A DNA stretch of 5,328 bases from Sulfitobacter sp. (GTDB lineage: Bacteria > Pseudomonadota > Alphaproteobacteria > Rhodobacterales > Rhodobacteraceae): NCBI GenBank assembly GCA_024636395.1, contig JAGXHD010000063.1, positions 1 through 5,328 of the forward strand. The letters run 5' to 3'. This document shows, one piece after another, positions 1-5,328 of this stretch (positions are counted from its first letter, which is position 1; every line of letters begins with the position of its first letter). The translations under genes were made by a program, and so were the position numbers. The notes beneath the pieces are model-generated. The model was not told the DNA's origin. It ran no database searches and saw only the letters and a list, made by a program, of their open reading frames with translations.

Positions 1-732
1 AATCCGGTCATGCAATATACCGCCCCGCAGGAATATTTCTTCACTCTGATCCGGATTTCTATGGTCGGCGGTCTTGCGATCAGCTTCCCGGTCATTGCAA
101 CGCAGTTGTGGCGGTTTGTGGCGCCGGGGCTGTACAAAAACGAAAAGAACGCGTTTCTGCCGTTCCTCATCGCGTCGCCGGTCCTGTTCCTGATGGGGGC
201 GGCCTTCGCGCATTATGTGGTCGTGCCGCTGGCGATGCAGTTCTTCCTCGGGTTCTCGGATGCAGCGTCCTATTTGTCGGCCATGATCGCCACGGGTGAG
301 GTCAAGACCTCCGGCATCGACATCGTCTTCAACGGCAAAGTAAACGAAAGCCTTGATATCACGCTCAAAATGATCGTGGCTTTCGGGCTGTGCTTCCAGC
401 TGCCGGTGCTGTTGACGCTGATGGGCAAGGCGGGGCTCGTGGATGCGCAGGGTTTGCGGAACGTGCGGAAATACGCGCTCGTTGGCATCCTGCTGCTGGC
501 CGCATTGGTCACGCCACCCGATGTGGTGACGCAGTTGATCCTCTTCGTGGTGGTCTACGGGCTCTATGAGATTTCGATTTTCCTGGTGGCGCGAGTCGAT
601 GCCAAGCGTGAGAGACAGCTTCGTGCCGATGGCTATTATGGCGCAGAAGACGAGGCCGATTTTGATGCCATGGCCGAAGAAATGGACAGCGACGAGCCGA
701 CCGGCGGGCAGCCAAAGGATCGCGATACATGA
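1..732 (+). CDS. tatC: Sec-independent (twin-arginine) protein translocase subunit TatC, 5' truncated by window edge
   Basis: Integral inner-membrane receptor of the Tat system, which binds twin-arginine signal peptides with TatB and exports folded proteins. The frame is open from base 1, and the first residues (N-P-V-M-Q-Y) already match the middle of the first periplasmic loop, so the true start, TM1 and the N-terminal receptor region lie upstream; the ATG at 10 is internal. Counting from base 1, hydrophobic segments lie near residues 20-37 (TM2), 52-80 (TM3), 121-142 (TM4), 158-176 and 178-199 (TM5/TM6). Family signatures visible are FVAPGLYKNE (E48, equivalent to E. coli E103) and LVTPPDV (D174, equivalent to D211). 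Oddities: Q133 where E. coli has E170, and a second periplasmic loop about 18 residues longer than in E. coli. The C-terminal tail is long and acidic. The stop overlaps the next gene by ATGA, so the two are probably cotranslated; tatA/tatB are expected upstream. Identification is secure. Confidence 0.96.
   Translation, partial: NPVMQYTAPQEYFFTLIRISMVGGLAISFPVIATQLWRFVAPGLYKNEKNAFLPFLIASPVLFLMGAAFAHYVVVPLAMQFFLGFSDAASYLSAMIATGEVKTSGIDIVFNGKVNESLDITLKMIVAFGLCFQLPVLLTLMGKAGLVDAQGLRNVRKYALVGILLLAALVTPPDVVTQLILFVVVYGLYEISIFLVARVDAKRERQLRADGYYGAEDEADFDAMAEEMDSDEPTGGQPKDRDT
714..719 (+). promoter_or_regulatory. Ribosome binding site for the DUF815 ATPase gene
   Basis: AAAGGA lies inside the last codons of tatC, nine bases before the ATG at 729. 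It supports that ATG over the next in-frame ATG at 744 and fits coupled translation from tatC. Confidence 0.6.
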
Positions 733-1571
733 TCGATGATCCAATGGACCGTATCGCAGAGGCGCTGGAGCGTATGGCACCTGCGCCTGTGCCCGCCCCG
801 GACCTGACCGCGGCCTCAGCTTTTGTCTGGCATACAGGGCCGGACCGGCTGGAGCCTGTCGCGAAGGTGTCGCGGGTGGACATTGGGCTGCTGCTGGGTG
901 TGGCGCGAGCCCGCGATACGCTCTTGCAAAACAGCCGCCAGTTCGCAGCCGGGCTGCCGGCGAACAACGCTTTGTTGTGGGGCGCGCGGGGGATGGGTAA
1001 ATCCAGCCTTGTCAAAGCAGTACATGGCGCACTTCATGTTGAATTTCCACAGCTCAAAGTGGTGGAATTACAGCGCGAAGACTTGCCTTCGGTCGGGCGT
1101 CTTCTCAACCTGCTGAGGGGCGCGCCAGAGCGGTTTATCCTCTTTTGTGATGATCTGAGCTTTGGTCACGACGATGCGCATTACAAGTCCTTGAAGGCAG
1201 TGCTGGACGGGGGGATCGAGGGGCGCCCGGAAAATGTGGTGCTCTATGCCACCTCGAACCGCCGCCATCTGATGCCGCGTGATATGATCGAAAACGAGCG
1301 TGGATCTGCGATCAACCCGGCGGAGGCCGTGGAGGAGAAGGTATCTCTCTCCGACTGCTTCGGGCTGTGGCTCGGATTTCATGCCTGCGACCAGGATCAG
1401 TATCTGGCGATGATACGCGGGTATTGCGATGCCTATGATGTTCAGATCGACGATGCCGATCTGCGGGCGCAGGCGATCGAATGGCAGGCAACGCGGGGGA
1501 GTCGGTCAGGCAGGGTCGCGTGGCAGTTCTTTACGGATCTGGCAGGCCGTCGCGGTGTGGCGCTGGTATAA
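729..1571 (+). CDS. DUF815-family P-loop ATPase of unknown function
   Basis: 280-residue predicted cytoplasmic ATPase of the DUF815 (PF05673) AAA-like family, whose biological role is not established. The Walker A loop GARGMGKS is at residues 85-92, the Walker B strand FILFCDDL at 136-143, and a sensor-1-like strand ending in ATSNRRHL at 174-181. A C-terminal G-SRSGR-AWQF stretch around 257-267 carries arginines that may serve as sensor 2. No membrane segment or signal peptide is visible. The first 45 residues are Ala/Pro-rich and less conserved in appearance. The length is normal for the family. The start ATG overlaps the tatC stop (ATGA) and has AAAGGA in front, so it is very likely in the tat operon; whether it assists Tat export is only inference from position. 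A terminator hairpin follows 8 bases after the stop. Confidence 0.9.
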   Translation: MIDDPMDRIAEALERMAPAPVPAPDLTAASAFVWHTGPDRLEPVAKVSRVDIGLLLGVARARDTLLQNSRQFAAGLPANNALLWGARGMGKSSLVKAVHGALHVEFPQLKVVELQREDLPSVGRLLNLLRGAPERFILFCDDLSFGHDDAHYKSLKAVLDGGIEGRPENVVLYATSNRRHLMPRDMIENERGSAINPAEAVEEKVSLSDCFGLWLGFHACDQDQYLAMIRGYCDAYDVQIDDADLRAQAIEWQATRGSRSGRVAWQFFTDLAGRRGVALV

Positions 1572-1579
1572 GCAGACGT

Positions 1580-1614
1580 AAAAAAATCCACCCCTTTGAG
1601 AGTGGATTTTACTT
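1580..1614. terminator. Bidirectional Rho-independent terminator between convergent genes
   Basis: A 9-bp perfect stem pairs AAAATCCAC (1583-1591) with GTGGATTTT (1602-1610) around a 10-base loop, in which CTTTGAG can form a small inner pairing. On the minus strand the stem runs into seven Ts (complement of the A-run 1580-1586), a good terminator for the lipoprotein transcript. On the + strand it ends in TTTTACTT, a weaker tract, for the tatC-DUF815 transcript. It sits in the 68-base gap between two genes that end facing each other, where such an element is expected. Confidence 0.85.
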
Positions 1615-1639
1615 AAATTCAGATGCTTGGTGGCTGACC

Positions 1640-2875
1640 TTAATTCAGGAAGGGGTTAGGATCCACGCTGTCAAACCCGTTGCGCACCTCAAAGTGCAGA
1701 AATGCGTCCTCTCCGCTGCGTAGCTTCGCGATATTTTGGCCACGCGATACTGAATCGCCCTTCTGGACAGACACATCCGTTACGTTTGCGTAGACGGTCA
1801 ACAGGTTGCCGGGATGCCGGACCACGACGATCGGGACGCCATCGGCACTTTTGGTGATCGCTGCCACAGTTCCCGCATCGGCGGCCTTTACAGGCGTTCC
1901 GGCGGCGGCCTTGATGTTGATCCCCTCGTTTTTACCCTTTGAATACTCTCGGATAATGGTGCCGTTCACCGGCCGCACGAGCTGGCCTGTAGTAGCGGCC
2001 TGTGTGGTTTTGCCCACATCCGCGACGGGCTTTGGCGGCGCTTCGGGTGTGGGGGCGGCCGCCGCAGTCCGCGCGGGCGCCACGACTTCGGCAGGGAGCG
2101 GTTTTGTCGCGGAGGGTGGTGTCGGCGTTGCCGAGCCCTGGCCCGGCAGCGTGGTGGCTGCAGATGCCTGTGCAGGAGCCGTTCTAGGCGCGCTTTGCGA
2201 GGGGACGGGAATTAGCAGGAACTGGCCCTCCCGGATCGCAAAATCAGAGCCGAGGCCGTTCCATTCCGCCAAATCCTTTACCGGAACCGAATAGAGGCGC
2301 GCGACTGTAAATGCGGTCTCACCGCGCTCGACCTTATGGCGCACGGGTTCGCGCCCGGTCTGTGTCGTCGTGGGGAATGTGGCAGGCGCGGGTGCCAGTG
2401 CCGTGGTCTGCACCCCCGGTGTGGCGGGGGAGCGGTCGATAGCACCTCCTGCGACCGAGGAGATATCGACCGACTGGATCGGTCCGGTGCCTAAGGCGCC
2501 GGTCGCGGGCGAGGGCTCGGCCACGCGGCTAGGCAGCGCGATGACTTCGTCCTTGCGCAGGGGTACGCCCGCTTCGATCCCGTTGAACCGAGCCAACGCG
2601 CTTGTCTCGATCCCGACGCGAGCGGCCACATCAGCCAGTGTATCCCCGCGCCGGGCTACCGCGACCTGATAGTTTGGATAGGAAATTACGCCTCGATCAT
2701 CGGGAGCAGGGCGCGTGGACAAGGGGGTCTGCGCTGCGTTGGCCGTAGAGAAGCCGCCGCCGAGGCCGCGTATGTCAAAATCCATCGGCTGATTGCCGCA
2801 GGCCGCAAGCGTCACGCAAGCAACACTTGCCAAGAGCGCAATTCGCGGGCCGCCACGTGTGGTCGAATCTGTCAT
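1640..2875 (-). CDS. NlpD-like lipoprotein with two LysM domains and a degenerate LytM (M23) domain
   Basis: 411-residue envelope lipoprotein, probably a regulator of peptidoglycan amidases. The signal peptide ends in the lipobox LAAC with C26 as the predicted lipidated residue. LysM domains, which bind peptidoglycan, lie at about residues 69-115 and 179-223, separated and followed by long Ala/Pro/Thr-rich linkers. The C-terminal LytM/M23 domain covers about 298-411. Its active site is broken: the H-x-G-x-D motif reads NEGIN (N316, N320), the Y-A-H motif reads YAN (N364), and H-x-H reads FLH (F392, H394), so only one of five expected zinc/catalytic residues remains. E. coli NlpD and EnvC also have degenerate LytM domains and activate amidases. 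Position downstream of surE-pcm matches the enterobacterial surE-pcm-nlpD order. The ATG at 2875 was chosen because AAGGAAA precedes it by eight bases; the GTG at 2893 overlaps that site. The family is certain; the orthology to NlpD is inferred. Confidence 0.93.
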   Translation of the reverse strand: MTDSTTRGGPRIALLASVACVTLAACGNQPMDFDIRGLGGGFSTANAAQTPLSTRPAPDDRGVISYPNYQVAVARRGDTLADVAARVGIETSALARFNGIEAGVPLRKDEVIALPSRVAEPSPATGALGTGPIQSVDISSVAGGAIDRSPATPGVQTTALAPAPATFPTTTQTGREPVRHKVERGETAFTVARLYSVPVKDLAEWNGLGSDFAIREGQFLLIPVPSQSAPRTAPAQASAATTLPGQGSATPTPPSATKPLPAEVVAPARTAAAAPTPEAPPKPVADVGKTTQAATTGQLVRPVNGTIIREYSKGKNEGINIKAAAGTPVKAADAGTVAAITKSADGVPIVVVRHPGNLLTVYANVTDVSVQKGDSVSRGQNIAKLRSGEDAFLHFEVRNGFDSVDPNPFLN

Positions 2876-2881
2876 TTTGAA

Positions 2882-2888
2882 TTTCCTT
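2882..2888 (-). promoter_or_regulatory. Ribosome binding site that decides the lipoprotein start
   Basis: AAGGAAA on the minus strand ends a few bases before the ATG at 2875 (AAGGA-to-ATG spacing 8). The alternative GTG six codons upstream (2893) begins just before this motif and has no comparable sequence of its own, so 2875 is preferred. Confidence 0.75.
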
Positions 2889-2924
2889 GTCACTGCCTAT
2901 CCCGTGTGCCCGGAATTTTAACGA

Positions 2925-2953
2925 TATATACCAGATTATGTATCTTTGCCCAA
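2925..2953 (-). promoter_or_regulatory. Candidate sigma-70-type promoter for the NlpD-like gene
   Basis: On the minus strand TTGGGC (2953-2948) is followed after 17 bases by TATATA (2930-2925), predicting a start near 2918 and a leader of about 43 bases carrying the AAGGAAA site. The -35 part lies within the end of pcm. The gap from pcm to this gene is 60 bases and holds no terminator, so the promoter would be additional to read-through from surE-pcm. Found by eye; chance matches are common. Confidence 0.35.
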
Positions 2954-3601
2954 CCCTTCGAGCAGCGGAACGAAGCGAACGGCGCGCAATTCGTCGTATT
3001 CGAGGCCCTGAGCGCTTTTCCGCACGCGGATGAGGTGCTGTACGGCGTCGGATTGGCCTACGGGAACCACCATGATGCCGCCCTCTTTGAGCTGGGCCAG
3101 CAACGGGCCGGGGGGATCCTCGGCGGCGGCCGTCACGATGATGCGATCGAAAGGGGCCTGTTCGGGCAGCCCAAAGCTGCCGTCGGCGGTGATGGCGGTG
3201 ATATTGGCCAGATCCAGCGCCTCGAATATCGCGCGCGCCTCGCGGACAAGGCGGCTGTGTCGGTCAATGGTATAGACCCTGCGCGCGAGTTTGCTCAGGA
3301 TCGCAGCCTGATAACCGGAGCCGGTGCCGATCTCGAGCACCTTGTCGCGCGGACTGATCTCGAGCGCCTGGGTCATCAGCCCCACAACCGACGGCTGGCT
3401 GATTGTCTGCCCGCAGGCAATCGGCAGGGGCATGTCTTCGTAGGCGCGCCCGGCGAAGAGGCCGCGGATGAAAGGCCCGCGGTCAATGGCTTCCATTGCA
3501 TTCAGGACAAGGCTGTCCGTGACACCCTTGGAGCGAAGGGCATATAGAAATTGCATCTTGCGCTCAGCGTCGCTCGGATGATCCTCGGGCAGGTCGCTCA
3601 T
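2936..3601 (-). CDS. pcm: Protein-L-isoaspartate O-methyltransferase
   Basis: 221-residue cytoplasmic repair enzyme (EC 2.1.1.77) that uses S-adenosylmethionine to methylate L-isoaspartyl residues in damaged proteins, starting their return to normal aspartate. Visible signatures are CGQTISQP at about residues 63-70 (the substrate-side motif of this family), the SAM-binding glycine loop VLEIGTGSGYQAA at 88-100, the acidic D113 at the end of the second strand, ADGSFGL at 139-145, FDRIIVTAAA at 151-160 and the typical C-terminal RFVPLLEG at 209-216. The length is normal. The ATG overlaps the surE stop as ATGA and no strong Shine-Dalgarno is visible before it, so translation is probably coupled to surE. 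The surE-pcm pairing is widespread in proteobacteria and supports the call. Confidence 0.97.
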   Translation of the reverse strand: MSDLPEDHPSDAERKMQFLYALRSKGVTDSLVLNAMEAIDRGPFIRGLFAGRAYEDMPLPIACGQTISQPSVVGLMTQALEISPRDKVLEIGTGSGYQAAILSKLARRVYTIDRHSRLVREARAIFEALDLANITAITADGSFGLPEQAPFDRIIVTAAAEDPPGPLLAQLKEGGIMVVPVGQSDAVQHLIRVRKSAQGLEYDELRAVRFVPLLEGLGKDT

Positions 3602-4383
3602 GTGCCGAAATCTGTCAGCTGGGCGAAGGTGTCATGGGCGGTGAGATCCGCGCGCATGGGCGTCACGGAGATGTAGCCCTCAAGGTTGACAGCGGCATCG
3701 GTACCCGCCGCGGGGGGTACCTGTTGGTTGCCGCCCGCAATCCACAAAAATCGCCGTCCGTTGGGGGCATCGTGGGGGATGGTCGAGAAGTTCACGCCCG
3801 GCCTGCGGCCCTGTGGCACTGCGCGAATGCCTTTGACATCCGCGGCTGCCACGGGCGGGAAATTGACGTTCCAGAACACGCTGTAACCGTTCGCATCCGC
3901 TGTCGCCTGAGCAAGAATGCGGCGGCAGACATCGGCGCCGTGCTGGACGGCGGCCTCGAACGGGTCGTCCAGATCGCGGTTTGCGGGCCCGTAGAATTGC
4001 GAAAGCGCGATTGACAGGACCCCCTGAAGTGCGCCCTCGATCGCCGCACCGATCGTCCCGGAATAGAGCGTGTTCTCGGCGGCGTTGTTGCCTCGGTTCA
4101 CGCCGGACAGGATCAGATCGGGAGCGGCGTCCTTCATCGGATCGTAGAGCGCGCAGAGAACGCAATCAGCGGGACTGCCCTCGATCATGAAGCGGCGCGG
4201 CTCAAGCTCGGTGATCAGGGTGGGCTTTGTGTAGTTGATGCAATGACCAACGCCCGATTGCTCGAAGGCGGGTGCTATCGTCCAGACTTCACCGTGCTCG
4301 CCTGCCAGTGTGGCCGCGATCCCCTCGAGCACGCGTAGGCCGGGGGCGTTGATGCCGTCGTCGTTCGTTACCAAAATACGCAT
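3598..4383 (-). CDS. surE: 5'/3'-nucleotidase SurE
   Basis: 261-residue metal-dependent phosphatase (EC 3.1.3.5) acting on nucleoside monophosphates; in E. coli it is linked to stationary-phase and stress survival. The N-terminus begins with the family hallmark MRILVTNDDGINAPG, giving metal ligands D8 and D9; further ligands are S43 in APAFEQSGVGH and N96 in SGVNRGNN. Other conserved stretches are EGSPADCV (68-75) and YSGTIGAA (107-114). The length is normal. An in-frame ATG sixteen codons upstream (4431) was rejected: family members begin directly with the first beta strand, and AAAAGGGA at 4391-4398 sits properly in front of the ATG at 4383. The stop overlaps the pcm start. The gene lies 60 bases downstream of the SDR-like gene, on the same strand. 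Confidence 0.97.
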   Translation of the reverse strand: MRILVTNDDGINAPGLRVLEGIAATLAGEHGEVWTIAPAFEQSGVGHCINYTKPTLITELEPRRFMIEGSPADCVLCALYDPMKDAAPDLILSGVNRGNNAAENTLYSGTIGAAIEGALQGVLSIALSQFYGPANRDLDDPFEAAVQHGADVCRRILAQATADANGYSVFWNVNFPPVAAADVKGIRAVPQGRRPGVNFSTIPHDAPNGRRFLWIAGGNQQVPPAAGTDAAVNLEGYISVTPMRADLTAHDTFAQLTDFGT

Positions 4384-4390
4384 GAAAATG

Positions 4391-4398
4391 TCCCTTTT
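4391..4398 (-). promoter_or_regulatory. Ribosome binding site that decides the surE start
   Basis: AAAAGGGA on the minus strand lies seven bases before the ATG at 4383. It decides the start against the in-frame ATG at 4431, which would add sixteen residues not typical of SurE. Confidence 0.7.
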
Positions 4399-4402
4399 GC
4401 CC

Positions 4403-4431
4403 TTGATAGGCGAGGGCTGGCGCGCGGGCAA
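4403..4431 (-). promoter_or_regulatory. Candidate promoter for surE-pcm
   Basis: In the 60-base gap before surE, minus-strand TTGCCC (4431-4426) and TATCAA (4408-4403) are separated by 17 bases. A start near 4396 would leave a very short leader with the ribosome binding site close to its 5' end. Each hexamer matches the sigma-70 consensus at four of six positions. Plausible but unproven. Confidence 0.3.
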
Positions 4432-4443
4432 GCGAGGGGGCGT

Positions 4444-5088
4444 TTATTTCTGGAGTGTTGCCAGGAGGCGCGCGGCCTCGTCGTGGATATCGTGCAGCGC
4501 CTCCCGGTTTTCGCCGGGATAAAAGCGCGCGCGTGTGGCGGTTGGCATTGGTTGGGGCGTGAGGATCTCCACGTGCGGCCCGATGCGCGCTGTTTCCGTT
4601 TGCCAGCTTCGGACGAGTGCGACCTGTGCCGCCTTGGTGGCGCCGTAGCTGCCAAAGAATTTTGTGCCCGCCACGGGATCATCGAAGAATACGGCGCGCC
4701 CCTCGAGGCCCAGCAGCGGGGCGATATAGGAAATCAGCAGTGAGGTGGCGGTTACGTTGCAGGCGATTGATTTCTCGAGGTCCTTCACGTCGACATGGGG
4801 CGTGGGCGTGAGGGGTGCGGCATGGATCGCCGTATGAAGCCATAAATCGAGGTGGCCCCAGCGGTCGTGAATGCCGCGGCATAGGGTCTGCATCGCGCCT
4901 GCATCGGTGACGTTCATCGGGGCCAACGTGGCTGAGCCGCCGCGTGCCTTGATGCGGTCGTCGAGCTCTTCGAGCGCTCCGACGGTCCGGCCCACTGCGA
5001 TGATGTGGTGGGTGGGGGCGAGTGCCTCGGCCAGTGCTGCGCCAAGGCCGCGCGATGCGCCTGTGATCAATGCGGTTTTCTGTGTCAT
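4444..5088 (-). CDS. SDR-family (short-chain dehydrogenase-like) protein with atypical active site
   Basis: 214-residue Rossmann-fold protein of the short-chain dehydrogenase/reductase superfamily; substrate unknown. The dinucleotide loop TGASRGLG is at residues 9-16 and a VGR after the second strand (32-34) could favour NADP(H). The Y-x-x-x-K pair is present as Y148/K152 in SYGATKAA, and the helix asparagine is N111. Two usual features are missing: NNAG reads HTAI (85-88), and the segment holding the catalytic serine, 11-14 residues before the tyrosine, reads FFDD (134-137). It may therefore have altered or no oxidoreductase activity. It is slightly shorter than the classical 240-260 residues. 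No Shine-Dalgarno is seen before the ATG, but a promoter positioned to start transcription at that ATG is. It lies 39 bases after the PilP-like gene and 60 before surE. Superfamily certain, function unknown. Confidence 0.9.
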   Translation of the reverse strand: MTQKTALITGASRGLGAALAEALAPTHHIIAVGRTVGALEELDDRIKARGGSATLAPMNVTDAGAMQTLCRGIHDRWGHLDLWLHTAIHAAPLTPTPHVDVKDLEKSIACNVTATSLLISYIAPLLGLEGRAVFFDDPVAGTKFFGSYGATKAAQVALVRSWQTETARIGPHVEILTPQPMPTATRARFYPGENREALHDIHDEAARLLATLQK

Positions 5089-5094
5089 GGCAGG

Positions 5095-5123
5095 GATATG
5101 CGCGGGCGGTCGGCGCGCGTCAA
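5095..5123 (-). promoter_or_regulatory. Candidate promoter for a leaderless SDR transcript
   Basis: On the minus strand TTGACG (5123-5118, five of six consensus bases) and CATATC (5100-5095, three of six) are separated by exactly 17 bases. Six bases lie between the -10 hexamer and the SDR ATG at 5088, so the expected transcription start coincides with the start codon. This fits the absence of a ribosome binding site there. Confidence 0.4.
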
Positions 5124-5127
5124 GGGC

Positions 5128-5328
5128 TTAGCCTTGCGGCATCCGCAGGACCTGCTGTGTGCCGTGCCGGGACAGAATGATCAGATCCATACCGATCGCC
5201 TCGACCTTGCCACCCGCGACGCTGTCGCCGACGCCGACGGTCTGTGTTTGTCCGCGTGGCAGCCGGATGAGGGCGCGGGGTTCCGACACATTGCCGAACA
5301 CGCCGATCAGCGACGTAGGGTCGAGCTG
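5128..5328 (-). CDS. C-terminal fragment of a protein with a PilP/GspC-like domain (5' end outside window)
   Basis: An open frame enters from the right edge and ends at TAA (5130-5128), giving the last 66 residues of a longer protein; it has no start in the window. The fragment contains LIGVFGNVSEPRALIRLP, then a V-G-V-G-D-S stretch, G-K-V-E-A-I-G, L-I-I-L-S-R-H-G and a closing V-L-R-M-P-Q-G. This pattern (L-I-G-V, a strand ending in L-I-R-L, V-G-D, a strand ending in A-I, then I-L-x-R-x-G) resembles the C-terminal beta domain of PilP and the homology region of GspC, inner-membrane/periplasmic parts of type IV pilus and type II secretion machines. That likeness was judged by eye from 66 residues. 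Rhodobacterales carry large proteins ending this way near these genes, so it need not be a pilus or secretion part. The SDR gene follows 39 bases later. Confidence 0.7.
   Translation of the reverse strand, partial: QLDPTSLIGVFGNVSEPRALIRLPRGQTQTVGVGDSVAGGKVEAIGMDLIILSRHGTQQVLRMPQG

Noticed and set aside
509..1015. 168-codon open frame on the minus strand across the tatC/DUF815 junction
   Set aside because: Arg/Ser/Ala-rich product opposite two well-supported genes; no domain seen.
2011..2200. Ala/Pro/Thr-rich region of the lipoprotein as a tandem repeat
   Set aside because: Biased composition only; no regular repeat unit could be made out at the DNA level.
1806..2294. 162-codon open frame on the + strand opposite the lipoprotein gene
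   Set aside because: Low-complexity Ala/Gly/Val-rich product caused by the Ala/Pro-rich linker read backwards; no ribosome site or domain.
2876..2893. GTG start six codons upstream for the lipoprotein
   Set aside because: The GTG abuts the AAGGAAA that serves the ATG at 2875, and has no ribosome site of its own.
2906..3547. 213-codon open frame on the + strand opposite pcm
   Set aside because: It is the antisense shadow of a gene with clear family motifs; its translation shows no recognisable domain, and long antisense frames are common in GC-rich coding DNA.
4399..4417. Small inverted repeat (GCCCT / AGGGC) upstream of surE
   Set aside because: Only five base pairs with a nine-base loop and no T-run; too weak to call a terminator or a regulatory RNA structure.
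4384..4431. Upstream ATG extension of SurE by sixteen residues
   Set aside because: SurE proteins start at the first beta strand before NDDG, and the ribosome site lies directly before the ATG at 4383.

Overview
The window is ordinary housekeeping chromosome from an alphaproteobacterium, most likely of the Rhodobacterales (Roseobacter group). Three things point there: moderately high GC, the gene order tatC - DUF815 ATPase - (convergent) LysM/LytM lipoprotein - pcm - surE, and the look of the proteins. The genus cannot be fixed from this stretch. I see no mobile element, tRNA, rRNA, CRISPR array or phage gene.

Layout. Bases 1-1571 run on the + strand: the 3' part of tatC (its start lies before the window), then a P-loop ATPase of the DUF815 family whose start codon overlaps the tatC stop (ATGA). 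A hairpin at 1580-1614 with an A-run on one side and Ts on the other separates this pair from everything to the right, which is all on the minus strand. Read in the direction of transcription (right to left), the minus-strand set is: the last 66 codons of a protein with a PilP/GspC-like C-terminal domain (5328-5128), a short-chain dehydrogenase-like protein (5088-4444), surE (4383-3598), pcm (3601-2936, overlapping surE by ATGA), and an NlpD-type lipoprotein (2875-1640).

How the genes relate. TatC is the receptor core of the twin-arginine protein export system. The surE-pcm-nlpD order matches the well-known enterobacterial surE-pcm-nlpD cluster: a survival nucleotidase, a protein-repair methyltransferase and an envelope lipoprotein that controls cell-wall hydrolysis. 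Here the LytM domain of the lipoprotein has lost four of its five expected zinc/catalytic residues, so it is probably an amidase regulator and not a peptidase, although automatic annotation would call it a metallopeptidase. rpoS, which follows nlpD in gammaproteobacteria, is absent; the lipoprotein instead faces the tat operon across the terminator.

Less ordinary points are the SDR-like protein, which lacks the catalytic serine and the NNAG motif, and its start, which has no visible Shine-Dalgarno sequence but sits exactly where transcription from a TTGACG-17-CATATC promoter should begin (a candidate leaderless mRNA). TatC has a glutamine at a usually glutamate position in TM4 and an enlarged second periplasmic loop. 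I found no convincing undescribed multi-gene system; the best leads are single-protein deviations and the uncharacterised ATPase tied to tatC.
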